From a bacterium (GTDB lineage: Bacteria > Patescibacteriota > Minisyncoccia > Sungbacterales > HO2-52-23), in NCBI GenBank assembly GCA_030697705.1, contig JAUYPE010000024.1:1-40286 (forward strand): a stretch of 40,286 bases of DNA, in the 5' to 3' direction. Shown piece after piece: positions 30,083 to 38,274 of this stretch. The position numbers and the translations under genes were made by a program. The notes under the pieces were generated by a model. That model was not told the DNA's origin. It saw nothing but the letters and a program-made list of their open reading frames with translations, and made no database searches. Numbering within the stretch: the first letter of the stretch is position 1; the number at the start of each line of letters is the position of its first letter.

Positions 30083-31906
30083 ATGAAAAAATTCTCCAAA
30101 CAATTCATCGGAGCGCTCGGCATCCTGCTCATCGTTGCGGGAAGCTCCGCGCTTATCGCAGAACAATTCAAAGAAAAACAGTCCATCCCGCTTTCCCAGG
30201 TGGTCGCCAAGATAAACGCCGACGAGATTGACGCCATAAAGATCTCCGACTCAACGCTCACTATTACCGCCAAAGATAAGACGCAATTCACGGCGGAAAA
30301 AGAAACCGAGACCGGCTTGACGGAGACCCTGCGCAATTACGGCGTAGATCCGGAAAAGCTCAAAAAAGTGAATCTTGAGGTCGCGGGAACGAGCTCGTCG
30401 GGCGTTATTTTCGGCATTCTCCTTCAGATCATCGGTCCCCTTCTTCTCATCGGACTCTTTATCTGGTTCACGGCGCGGCAAGTTCAGCGCGGCTCCATGC
30501 AGGCATTTAGTTTTGGACAGTCCCGCGCGCGGCTCATCACTCCCGACAATACCAAGGATCGCATTACGTTTAAGGATGTCGCGGGCGTGAAAGAGGCAAA
30601 ACAAGAGCTGGAAGAGGTGGTTGACTTTCTCAAAAATCCCAAGAAATTCCTGGATATCGGGGCAAAGATTCCCAAAGGCGTTTTATTGATGGGCGCGCCG
30701 GGTACGGGAAAAACTCTCCTGGCACGCGCCGTCGCAGGTGAAGCTGGCGTACCGTTTTTTCACATGTCCGGCTCGGAATTTATTGAGATGTTCGTCGGCG
30801 TGGGCGCGAGCCGCGTGCGCGATACTTTTCGATTAGCAAAAAAATCCGCGCCAAGCATTATTTTTCTTGATGAAATTGACGCGGTTGGTCGCATGCGGGG
30901 AACGGGACTCGGCGGGGGGCATGATGAGCGCGAGCAGACCTTGAACCAACTCTTGGTGGAGATGGATGGCATGGAGACGGACGATCGCGTTATTATGCTT
31001 GCCGGCACCAACCGCCCCGATGTGCTGGATCCCGCACTTTTGCGCCCGGGCAGGTTTGACCGTCGCGTCATCTTAGACCTCCCCGATATCAACGACCGCG
31101 AACAGATTCTCAAAATCCATGCGCGCAACAAGCCGCTTGCCGAGGGCGTGGAGCTCCGCGTCATCGCCGAGCGCACGCCCGGATTTTCAGGAGCTGATTT
31201 GGCGAATCTCGTGAATGAGGCGGCGATTGTCGCGGCACGCGCCGACCGCACCACCGTCACGCAAGACGATCTTCTGAACTCCATAGAAAAAGTTATTTTG
31301 GGACCCGAGCGTAAGAGCCGGCTTCTGACGCAGGATGAGAAAAAAATATCCGCCTACCACGAAGCGGGACACGCATTAGTGGCCGCCTCGCTCAAGCATG
31401 CCGATCCGGTGCATAAAATTTCTATTGTGTCCCGGGGACGCGCCGCCGGCTACACCCTTAAACTTCCCCTTGAAGAGCGGCATTTGTACTCACGTTCGCA
31501 CTTTTGGGACGAGCTCGCCGTCTCCCTCGGCGGCTATGTTGCGGAAAAGCTGGTGTTTAATGAACTCACGACGGGCGCCAGTGATGATTTACAAAGAGCG
31601 ACAAACCTCGCGCGCAATCTCGTTACGCGCTTCGGTATGTCCGACAAGATAGGTCCCGTGGTACTTATAGAAAAAGATGAGATGGTCTTCCTTGGGCGCG
31701 AACTTGGCAGTGAGCGCCCCTACTCGGAAGAGACCGCGCGCGTCATTGATGAGGAGGTTAAAAAACTTATGGACACCGCGCGCGACCGTGCGCATGAAGT
31801 CCTCACGCGCCGCCGCGTGAAGCTGGATGAAATAGCCAGAGTTCTCGTAGAAAAAGAGACGATTGAACACGCAGAGTTTAACGCCATCGTGAAGGAGAAG
31901 GAGTAA
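30083..31906 (+). CDS. ftsH: ATP-dependent zinc metalloprotease FtsH
   Basis: 607 residues from the ATG at 30083. Longer frames read through the promoter and are rejected. Two membrane helices ([38 protein letters not shown]) flank a small periplasmic-side domain. The AAA domain has Walker A GAPGTGKT (about 204-211), Walker [11 protein letters not shown] and the second region of homology [20 protein letters not shown]. The zinc site is HEAGH (about 426-430), with the distal Asp in [11 protein letters not shown]. FtsH degrades membrane and regulatory proteins as a hexamer. It is a single-gene unit. Confidence 0.97.
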   Translation: MKKFSKQFIGALGILLIVAGSSALIAEQFKEKQSIPLSQVVAKINADEIDAIKISDSTLTITAKDKTQFTAEKETETGLTETLRNYGVDPEKLKKVNLEVAGTSSSGVIFGILLQIIGPLLLIGLFIWFTARQVQRGSMQAFSFGQSRARLITPDNTKDRITFKDVAGVKEAKQELEEVVDFLKNPKKFLDIGAKIPKGVLLMGAPGTGKTLLARAVAGEAGVPFFHMSGSEFIEMFVGVGASRVRDTFRLAKKSAPSIIFLDEIDAVGRMRGTGLGGGHDEREQTLNQLLVEMDGMETDDRVIMLAGTNRPDVLDPALLRPGRFDRRVILDLPDINDREQILKIHARNKPLAEGVELRVIAERTPGFSGADLANLVNEAAIVAARADRTTVTQDDLLNSIEKVILGPERKSRLLTQDEKKISAYHEAGHALVAASLKHADPVHKISIVSRGRAAGYTLKLPLEERHLYSRSHFWDELAVSLGGYVAEKLVFNELTTGASDDLQRATNLARNLVTRFGMSDKIGPVVLIEKDEMVFLGRELGSERPYSEETARVIDEEVKKLMDTARDRAHEVLTRRRVKLDEIARVLVEKETIEHAEFNAIVKEKE

Positions 31907-31931
31907 GGGGTTCCGGTAAAAAGATGTGGCG

Positions 31932-31960
31932 TTGACACACCCTAGCACCCCGTCTATCAT
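31932..31960 (+). promoter_or_regulatory. Leaderless promoter of the AbrB/RelE-type toxin-antitoxin pair
   Basis: A perfect TTGACA and TATCAT stand 17 bases apart. The -10 ends 8 bases before the ATG at 31969, so the antitoxin mRNA should be essentially leaderless. Confidence 0.75.
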
Positions 31961-31968
31961 ACAAATAT

Positions 31969-32274
31969 ATGAAAATACGACTTAAACAACATGTAAGGGT
32001 TTCTTTACCGACTGTTAAGATTGGTGTAAGCCGTCAGATGGTGATTCCCAAAAAATTCTACGATACGCTTGGATTAGTACCGGGAGATTACTTAGAAGTT
32101 GACCTCTATCAGGGTAATCGCCTCTTGGTGACCCCTAAAGCACTCGTGAATAGACATCCGGAAATTGATCACCTCCTCAACGAGGCAGAGAACGACATCA
32201 AGACTGGCCGCGTGAGTAACTCATTTGCCACAGTTACTCAACTCAAGCGACACCTTGATGCGGCAACGCGGTAA
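31969..32274 (+). CDS. AbrB/SpoVT-type antitoxin
   Basis: A 101-residue protein with a swapped-hairpin AbrB domain in residues 15-60 (VKIGVSRQMVIPKKFYDTLG, then LVPGDYLEVDLYQGNRLLVT PKA). The C-terminal half (HPEIDHLLNEAENDIKTGRV and TVTQLKRHLD) is the likely toxin-binding part. It precedes a RelE-type gene whose ATG overlaps its TAA by one base. It probably represses its own promoter, as usual for type II systems. Confidence 0.88.
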   Translation: MKIRLKQHVRVSLPTVKIGVSRQMVIPKKFYDTLGLVPGDYLEVDLYQGNRLLVTPKALVNRHPEIDHLLNEAENDIKTGRVSNSFATVTQLKRHLDAATR

Positions 32275-32513
32275 TGCAGGTTCGCACCACCAAGCATTTT
32301 GATCGCTCCTATGCCAAAGCGTCACCTCTCATCAGACAGGCGTTTCTCAAGCAAGTAGCTTTTCTTCTTAAGGATATTGGTCATCCTTCACTGCGTGCGA
32401 AAAGGTATGATGAGATACGGTGGCAAGCCCGCATAACCCAGGATTGGCGCTTTTATTTTCGCGTGGAGAGGGATACCTATCTCTTACTTGATATGGTTCG
32501 TCATCCCAAGTAA
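32274..32513 (+). CDS. RelE/ParE-superfamily toxin
   Basis: A 79-residue protein with the compact RelE/YoeB-like fold: FDRSYAKASPLIRQAFLKQV at the N-terminus, HPSLRAKRYDEIRWQARITQ and a core ending WRFYFRVERDTYLLLDMVRH. The pattern R-x-T-x-D-W-R-F-Y-F with a terminal His/Lys is that of ribosome-dependent mRNA interferases. Start and stop overlap with the antitoxin gene (TAATG), so translation is coupled. Confidence 0.88.
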   Translation: MQVRTTKHFDRSYAKASPLIRQAFLKQVAFLLKDIGHPSLRAKRYDEIRWQARITQDWRFYFRVERDTYLLLDMVRHPK

Positions 32514-32564
32514 TCAACGGCACGACTTCAAATTTATATTTGACGGCGAGGAAGAAATAAGAAT

Positions 32565-32636
32565 GGGCACATAGCTCAATGGTAGAGCAGTCGTCTTATA
32601 CACGACCGGTTCTAGGTTCGAATCCTAGTGTGCCCA
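32565..32636 (+). tRNA. tRNA-Ile (anticodon UAU)
   Basis: A 72-nt cloverleaf: acceptor GGGCACA/TGTGCCC, D-arm GCTCAATGGTAGAGC, anticodon stem GTCGT/ACGAC with loop CTTATAC (UAU), T-arm CTAGG-TTCGAAT-CCTAG, discriminator A. It reads AUA directly; most bacteria use a CAU tRNA modified to lysidine by TilS instead. Confidence 0.9.
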
Positions 32637-32649
32637 TTCTTATTTCGAC

Positions 32650-32743
32650 CGAGTGAGCCGATTATATCATTGGTATACCTCGGCGGTTCTAGGTTTCCGC
32701 CCAAGGCGGATCCGCCTCCGGCGGACGAATCCTAGCGCACCCA
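32650..32743 (+). pseudogene. tRNA relic with a 30-bp T-loop insertion
   Basis: GGTTCTAGGTT and CGAATCCTAG repeat the T-arm of the adjacent tRNA-Ile and are separated by a 30-base double hairpin (32696-32725). The 3' strand ends GCGCACCCA rather than TGTGCCCA. Upstream only D-arm-like text (TATATCATTGGTATA) remains and there is no anticodon arm. CTTTTATTTCG after it repeats the flank of the intact tRNA. Confidence 0.8.
32696..32725. repeat. 30-bp double-hairpin element inside the tRNA-Ile-type relic
   Basis: TCCGCC-CAA-GGCGGA followed by TCCGCC-TCC-GGCGGA: two tandem 15-base hairpins. Length, layout and position within the T-loop match the element at 2305-2334. Confidence 0.85.
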
Positions 32744-32982
32744 CTTTTATTTCGTCCGAACTTCCCGAGGGATACGCTCGTAAACCAGATATATCATAGA
32801 CGCAATCTATTCAAAACTTGATCCTCGACTGCACCAAAAATGAGCAAGAATCACAGATAAAGACCCTGAACTGCAATGATGCGCGTTTGACTTATCTCTC
32901 AAAAGCGCGTAAGACAGAGAGCGAAGGAGGTTATTTTTTCGTTTTTTGAAAATTAAATACCCAACACAAAGAGGGGAGTGCT
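32744..32982. other. Intergenic stretch upstream of the PafA/Dop-family gene
   Basis: About 240 bases without a credible gene. AGCGAAGGAGG at about 32920-32931 looks like a ribosome-binding site but has no usable start codon behind it. The real site for the next gene is AGAGGGGAG, 4 bases before the GTG at 32983. No Pup-like small gene was found on either strand. Confidence 0.55.
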
Positions 32983-34479
32983 GTGCATCAAACCATTTTT
33001 GGCAATGAGCAGGAGTACGGAATAGCAATCTCCGCTCCCACAGAAGAAAAACGCAAAGAAGAGATGGATCGGCTGTATGCCGGTCAGACGCTGGGATACG
33101 GACTCTCGCTCTATGGACCGCGCGGATTGGGAGGATTTCTTGAGAATGGAGGACGACTGTACCGAGACAACTCGTGGCATCCCGAGTATGCCACGCCCGA
33201 AGCCGGCTGCGCGTCTGATATCGTCTCATATATCCGGAGCGGCGACCGCATTCTTGCCATGATCGCCGACGGAATGAATGAGGGATTTTTCAAGGGAGGA
33301 GTGCGCGTAGCGTTCTTTGTCCATAACCGCGACGCCTCCGGCAATGTGTTCGGCACGCATGAAAACTACCTCATGACGCGCATGCAAAGCCGCATATCGC
33401 TCGGCGGCATCGCGGAGCTCATGGCGCCTTTTTTTGCAAGCCGGATTATTTTCACCGGAAACGGATCGGCAACACCCGGTGGCTATCACCTCTCCCAACG
33501 CGCATCGGCTACCGGTCATCTCGTCTCCGAACAGGCCAATCTGACCGGTGTACGAGGATTCATAAGTTCCCGCGATGAGCCACATGCCGACCGAGAACGC
33601 TGGCGCCGCCTTCACGTCATCGGTGCCGACGCGACGATGGCCGAGACGGCGACATTCTTCAGATATGGTGCCACCATGGCTGTCATAGAGCTCATAGAGG
33701 AAGAGTACTTAACCAAGTTACCGTGGTGGGACAGCCAATACCACTCCAACGATATCATCCCGGCGCTCCGCCATTATACGAACGACCTCACCCTCCGCAA
33801 AGCGGCGCGGCTCGGGCACGGCTATTATTCCGCGGCGGATATGCAGGAGTTCTATTATGAGAAAGTGGCGCGGTTTTCCGAATATACCGGACGCACGGAC
33901 GAGGAGCGTAAAAAATTGCTCGTTCTGTGGGGCGATTTGATTAAACGAGCGCGCTCCGCGCATCCCGAAGAGGCGCTTTCACCCTTCGTTGACTGGGCGG
34001 CAAAGATGCGACTTATGAAGGAACGGGGGTTGTGGTATATACGATCAAAAAGAGGAGGAACGCTTTTTCCGGACGATGCCACCTGCTACCGCGCACAGGC
34101 GATAGACATTCGGTATCACGATGTCGGTTCGCACGGCCTTGCCAACATCCTCATGAGTCCCACACGCGACAGCCGGCTCTGGCGTCTTGAACGAATGGTG
34201 ACCGACCAGTCCATTGGGGAGGCGTGCCGTGCTCCCGCACGGGACGTAGCGCGCGCAACCCGGGCTTACGCCCGAGCCGAGCAGATCAAATGGATTATAG
34301 ACAACGTTCGTAGCCACTGTCACATAGCAGTTGACTGGACAAGCATCAAAATCCACCGGAATATGTCATCCGGACCGTTCCATACCTTTTCCAATCCCGA
34401 TCCCCGGCGTTCTGATCCGCATATACCCCCGCACACGGAACAGTGGTCGCGGCATACACTCATCCCCAGAAAACCCTAA
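32983..34479 (+). CDS. PafA/Dop-family carboxylate-amine ligase or deamidase (Pup system)
   Basis: A 498-residue protein starting at GTG with a good AGAGGGGAG site. It follows the family along its length: IFGNEQEYGI, NGGRLYRDNSWHPEYATPEA (with the catalytic-type Asp), FGTHENYLMTR, SQRASATGH, ISSRDEPHADRERWRRLHVI with GDAT/MAETATFF, FVDWAAKMRLM and HIAVDWTSIKIH. PafA joins Pup to lysines; Dop deamidates Pup and removes it. The gap between the N-terminal Glu motif and NGxRLY is short, without a long Dop-loop, which leans toward PafA. No pup, mpa or proteasome gene is in the window. Confidence 0.88.
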   Translation: MHQTIFGNEQEYGIAISAPTEEKRKEEMDRLYAGQTLGYGLSLYGPRGLGGFLENGGRLYRDNSWHPEYATPEAGCASDIVSYIRSGDRILAMIADGMNEGFFKGGVRVAFFVHNRDASGNVFGTHENYLMTRMQSRISLGGIAELMAPFFASRIIFTGNGSATPGGYHLSQRASATGHLVSEQANLTGVRGFISSRDEPHADRERWRRLHVIGADATMAETATFFRYGATMAVIELIEEEYLTKLPWWDSQYHSNDIIPALRHYTNDLTLRKAARLGHGYYSAADMQEFYYEKVARFSEYTGRTDEERKKLLVLWGDLIKRARSAHPEEALSPFVDWAAKMRLMKERGLWYIRSKRGGTLFPDDATCYRAQAIDIRYHDVGSHGLANILMSPTRDSRLWRLERMVTDQSIGEACRAPARDVARATRAYARAEQIKWIIDNVRSHCHIAVDWTSIKIHRNMSSGPFHTFSNPDPRRSDPHIPPHTEQWSRHTLIPRKP

Positions 34480-34520
34480 CACCGGCGACCAAGAAAGCCG
34501 ACACGGAGGGACAATACGAA

Positions 34521-34554
34521 AAGGCATCGCGCTGTTACGCTGATGCCTTTTTTT
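34521..34554 (+). terminator. Terminator after the PafA/Dop-family gene
   Basis: AAGGCATC/GATGCCTT with an inner GCG/CGC extension and loop CTGTTA, followed by seven Ts. It lies 42 bases past the stop. Confidence 0.92.
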
Positions 34555-34580
34555 AATATCTTGACCCGCATTGCTTCCCC

Positions 34581-34891
34581 CTACACCACCCACCGATACT
34601 GCTCCATAAACCGCCGCACCATCGCCTCCATATGCTCATGGGTACTGTCCAGCCGGTAATGCGCCGTAACCAGAACGGTAAAGTTAAACGCGCGCACTTG
34701 ATCAGGTCCCGACACCCGTATCGTCGCTCTGCCATTGTACTCGCCAAGTTCCCGCGCGCCCGAAGCCCGAGCAGGTCATACGCCGCCTGCCACAACGCAA
34801 GACGCCACCACTCCACCTCGCCATCTCCTCCGCAAAGGAGATTCAGAAGACCGTCGATAACATGAGAGAACTCCTTGGTGCCCACCTTCAT
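34581..34891 (-). pseudogene. Frameshifted small gene, unknown family
   Basis: Starting at the ATG at 34891 the first frame gives MKVGTKEFSHVIDGLLNLLC and EVEWWRLALWQAAYDLLGLR. After a GC-rich run at about 34750-34765 it turns into unlikely Cys/Trp/Arg-rich text. A second frame there continues sensibly (ELGEYNGRATIRVSGPDQVR, AFNFTVLVTAHYRLDSTHEH, MEAMVRRFMEQYRWVV) to a TAG at 34581-34583. Joined, they give about 103 residues with a helical start and a beta-rich middle. A one-base deletion (or programmed shift) explains this. A short purine run precedes the ATG. Confidence 0.6.
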
Positions 34892-35033
34892 CCGCTCCCT
34901 CCTTCCTTAAAATCACAACCGGACAGTATCTTATACGAGGAATCGTACCGCCGCCAAGCACCCCTCGCAAGTATATCTTCTTCGTGATGGCATTTTATGG
35001 AATGCATGCAGGCAAAAGTATTATTCAGTCGTG

Positions 35034-35069
35034 CAAAAAAAATGAGGGTACCCAATAGTGGATACCCTC
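35034..35069 (-). terminator. Terminator of the lipoprotein gene
   Basis: On the minus strand GAGGGTA...TACCCTC pairs with an inner CC/GG, followed by ATTTTTTTT. It lies about 47 bases beyond the stop of the gene at 35116. Confidence 0.88.
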
Positions 35070-35115
35070 TCTGTACAGTACTTCCCTTCAAAACCATAAA
35101 GAGATCGTGTTACTT

Positions 35116-35856
35116 TTAGCGCTTATCGCGTGCTCCCTTTAATTTCTCGGCAAATAACGCGAGAAATTTTTGATCCTCCACCCAATAATTATCCGTATTA
35201 AGCGCTTCCGAAGTAACAAACTCGCCACCTGTCAATGCCGGCAAGTTCTTATTTACTTGATCAGCATGTGTGAGACCCGCATTGTGCCCAAGCTCATGCA
35301 AAAAAGAATGAGCAGTCTGCTGGAGGTCCTTTAGGGACCCAACCACATAGAATGGCTCTCCTTGGCGTTGGTGTTCTGGATTCGCTGACCGCAACACCAT
35401 AAAGGGAGAGAGATTTTGTCCCACTCCGGCCTGCCCCGCACGACCGGCTGACGCGTCGTCGGTATAGGGTTGAGAGATGATCGCGGTGATCGTTCCCATC
35501 ACGGTATAAGTTTGATACCCGACGTAGTGGAAAAATACGGCAACCTGCGAAGTATTATCGAAATCATCGTCCGGAATCCGGATGATGTTCGACAGATCGA
35601 GTTTTACAGCAGCCATCTGGGTAGTGACCGCCAATAATCCCTCGGCGTACTGTCGCGAGAAATACTCGTTCCCCGAACCATCAGTCCTGGTCAGAACAAA
35701 AAAATTCACAGGAATAACTGCTGTCGTGGCGAGTACTGGCGTGCTTATAGCCACTGGGAACTCCCCGCCAGTACCCTCTTGTCCCCCACATCCGTACAAA
35801 AGTCCCGTCAACGCCAAAAAAAATATCACCAATACCGCCACATTACGCACCTGCAT
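35116..35856 (-). CDS. Metzincin-type zinc metalloprotease lipoprotein
   Basis: A 246-residue protein. It has a lipoprotein signal peptide (VAVLVIFFLALTGLLYGC, lipobox Cys at residue 23), so the mature part is anchored outside the membrane. The zinc motif is HELGHNAGLTH (about residues 188-198), the extended HExxHxxGxxH of metzincins. Before it lie an NTSQVAVFFHYVGYQTYTVM strand and a PFMVLRSANPEHQRQGEPFY segment. Substrate unknown. AAGGGA stands 10 bases before the ATG, and a consensus promoter lies about 100 bases upstream. Confidence 0.88.
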   Translation of the reverse strand: MQVRNVAVLVIFFLALTGLLYGCGGQEGTGGEFPVAISTPVLATTAVIPVNFFVLTRTDGSGNEYFSRQYAEGLLAVTTQMAAVKLDLSNIIRIPDDDFDNTSQVAVFFHYVGYQTYTVMGTITAIISQPYTDDASAGRAGQAGVGQNLSPFMVLRSANPEHQRQGEPFYVVGSLKDLQQTAHSFLHELGHNAGLTHADQVNKNLPALTGGEFVTSEALNTDNYWVEDQKFLALFAEKLKGARDKR

Positions 35857-35957
35857 GTTCCGTCCCTTTCAATTTCAGGATTTCAAAAAACTTCCAGAGT
35901 TCTTGAGGCATCCCGGACCGGATACTCCACTAAAACTCATTCTGGCTCACAATATGT

Positions 35958-35986
35958 ATTGTATTACATATATAAACATTTGTCAA
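35958..35986 (-). promoter_or_regulatory. Promoter of the metzincin lipoprotein gene
   Basis: On the minus strand a perfect TTGACA and TACAAT are separated by 17 AT-rich bases, a near-consensus sigma70 promoter. The leader is about 95 bases. Confidence 0.85.
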
Positions 35987-36050
35987 TCTTTGTGCCATAA
36001 CATCCCTAACCTCAACTTTTTTGACTCCTTGTGAGGAAAAAAATAACATT

Positions 36051-38228
36051 CTACTCCCAATGGAGACCGTGCTCAAACACGGTGAGAGCGCGGGAGAGAT
36101 CGGGATAGGTGGTAAGGTCGGGACTTTTTTTAATGAGCCCCATCGCATCTGCGCGCACGCTCCGCACCAGTTCGGGATCGCTCATTGCGGCAAGTATTTC
36201 TTCGGAAACACCCGACTGGCGCGTACCAAACAACTCTCCGGCACCGCGGATGGCAAGATCTTTTTCCGCAAGTTCAAAACCGTTGGTACACTCAACCACA
36301 GCGCGCAGACGGCGCGTCTCCGTTCCGTCTTCGGTCGGCGCCAAAAAACAATACGATTGCTCACGCCCGCGCCCCACGCGTCCGCGAAATTGATGAAGTT
36401 GCGCCAGCCCGAACCGCTCGGCGCCCTCAATAAGCATAATCGTCGCGTTCGGAATATCCACGCCAACTTCTATCACCGAAGTCGCCACGAGAATGTCGCT
36501 GGCGCGGTCGCGGAAATGAGCGAGTGTTTTTTCTTTCTCCGCCGGTTTGAGTTTTCCGTGGAGCATCGCTATGCGCAAATCGGGAAAAATTTCTCTGGCA
36601 AGCCGGTCGCGCTCCTTGATGACGGTTTTCACCTCCGCCATTATGAGCTTCTGCTGTCCCGTAACGCCAGTGCGGAAGGTCGCTTCACCTCCTTCTTCGG
36701 GCGGATCAATGCGCGGGCAAACGACGAACGCCTGACCCCCGCGCTTGATTTCTTGGCGGATAAACTCATACATACGCGCGCGGTCACCGGGCGGAACGAT
36801 TTCCGTTTTTACCCCTTTGCGCGCCGCGGGCATCTCATCCAATAAGGACAAATCAAGATCGCCGTAAATCGTGAGCGCCATCGTGCGCGGGATCGGTGTC
36901 GCGGACATGCTCAAAAAATGGGGAATTAAAAATTCAGAATGAAGAATTTTGAAAGAAGTGCTATGGTTACTGCTTTTGTTTTCTCCTTTATCATTCTTAC
37001 TTCTTAATTCTTCCTTCTTAAGGAGCGCGGCGCGCTGGGCGACGCCGAAGCGGTGCTGTTCATCTACCACCACGAGTCCGAGCGAACGGAAACGGACATT
37101 TTTTTGGATGAGCGCATGCGTGCCGACGATAACATGCGCCGCTGGCGGACGTCGCCGCTCACTGCTCGTCATAAGAGCCAGATGTACGTTAAACGGCGTA
37201 AGGATTTTTTCAAGTGTTATAAAATGCTGGCGCGCAAGAATCTCGGTCGGCGCCATGAAGGCGACTTGGTATCCCGCACGCACGGCAACCAGCGCGGCGG
37301 CGGCGGCAACCACCGTCTTCCCCGAACCGACATCGCCCTCAAGCAGGCGATTCATCGGTTTTGATTTTTCCATATCGCGCGTGATTTCCGCTATGCTCCG
37401 CCGTTGTGCATTCGTGAGAGAGAAGGGGAGTGAGGAGGTAAATTTTTTTAAAATTTCAACATCGGCGGGAATGGGCGGTGCGGGGTACTGCTTCAGGCGC
37501 GAGCGTTCTTTGAGCGCCATAAGTTGGAAAAGGAGGAGTTTTTCATAGAGTAACCGGCGGCGGGCGAGCGCGGCGGCGGTGAGGTTTTTAGGAAAATGAA
37601 TCGTCCGCAATACCTCGTCAAGCGCGGAGAAACCATGCCGTGTGCGCAGGTCTTCGGGCAACGGATCGGGCATGCCGTAGGAGCACTCAAGAAATGTTTT
37701 TACCAGATACCGAAGCCAGCGCGAACTCAAACCCTCTGTTTCGGGATAGATGGCAACAAGACCAGAGGTATGGATTTCCGCGGGAGCCAGGGAGTCGGCA
37801 CGGTTTGTGCCAAAGACCGTAAGCCGCTCGTGCGCGGGATTCGTAAACGAGAGACCGCCCGACGGACTTTGCACAATGCGCCCTGCGAGGCGGAGTCGCA
37901 TCCCTTCCTTGAATGAACGTGCAAGAAACGGCTGATGAAACCACACGGCGGAAATCTCTCCCGTTTCATCTTCAAGCGTAATCTCCGTCAAGCCCATGTG
38001 TTTTTTTGCCGTTCTGCCCACCCGCACGCGCCTTATCATTCCTGCAACGGAAACCTGCTCACCCAGCCGAACATCACCGATCATCTTCTCGTTTGAGAAG
38101 TCGTCATAGCGCATGGGAAGATGAAAAAGCAAATCCCGTACGGTCGCAATCCCGAGCCGCTTTAACGCCGGTAATATCTTTCTGCTCACCCGCGGAAGCT
38201 GTTCAAGTGAGGTAGCGAGTGTTGCCAT
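36051..38228 (-). CDS. recG: ATP-dependent DNA helicase RecG
   Basis: A 725-residue protein. The N-terminal wedge/OB domain is present (LFHLPMRYDDFS; VSVAGMIRRVRVGRTAKKHM). The helicase core has Walker A GDVGSGKT (298-305), the DEQH box (389-392), SATPIPRTMAL (442-452) and the domain-2 motifs VATSVIEVGVDIPNATIM and HQFRGRVGRG. RecG remodels stalled forks and Holliday junctions. About 30 residues (406-435, NDKGENKSSNHSTSFKILHS and neighbours) between the DEQH box and SAT motif have no counterpart in other RecGs and are coded by AT-rich DNA. Neighbours are unrelated. Confidence 0.96.
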   Translation of the reverse strand: MATLATSLEQLPRVSRKILPALKRLGIATVRDLLFHLPMRYDDFSNEKMIGDVRLGEQVSVAGMIRRVRVGRTAKKHMGLTEITLEDETGEISAVWFHQPFLARSFKEGMRLRLAGRIVQSPSGGLSFTNPAHERLTVFGTNRADSLAPAEIHTSGLVAIYPETEGLSSRWLRYLVKTFLECSYGMPDPLPEDLRTRHGFSALDEVLRTIHFPKNLTAAALARRRLLYEKLLLFQLMALKERSRLKQYPAPPIPADVEILKKFTSSLPFSLTNAQRRSIAEITRDMEKSKPMNRLLEGDVGSGKTVVAAAAALVAVRAGYQVAFMAPTEILARQHFITLEKILTPFNVHLALMTSSERRRPPAAHVIVGTHALIQKNVRFRSLGLVVVDEQHRFGVAQRAALLKKEELRSKNDKGENKSSNHSTSFKILHSEFLIPHFLSMSATPIPRTMALTIYGDLDLSLLDEMPAARKGVKTEIVPPGDRARMYEFIRQEIKRGGQAFVVCPRIDPPEEGGEATFRTGVTGQQKLIMAEVKTVIKERDRLAREIFPDLRIAMLHGKLKPAEKEKTLAHFRDRASDILVATSVIEVGVDIPNATIMLIEGAERFGLAQLHQFRGRVGRGREQSYCFLAPTEDGTETRRLRAVVECTNGFELAEKDLAIRGAGELFGTRQSGVSEEILAAMSDPELVRSVRADAMGLIKKSPDLTTYPDLSRALTVFEHGLHWE
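36924..37013 (-). repeat. AT-rich in-frame insertion within recG
   Basis: About 90 bases with very low GC interrupt the GC-rich recG frame exactly between helicase motifs II and III. It contains GAATTAAGAAGTAAGAATGA and TTCATTCTGAATTTTTAATT on the minus strand, words typical of AT-rich dispersed repeats. The frame stays open. Confidence 0.7.
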
Positions 38229-38274
38229 ATCCCCACTGTACGGGCGATGGAGAAAAAATCAAAGCCCCTTATCA

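Noticed and set aside
32650-32743. A second functional tRNA after tRNA-Ile
   Set aside because: It has no anticodon arm, no pairing acceptor 5' strand and a 30-base T-loop insertion, so it is treated as a relic.
34632-34865. 77-residue plus-strand frame rich in Arg/His/Pro
   Set aside because: It is antisense to the frameshifted small gene and has no initiation signal.
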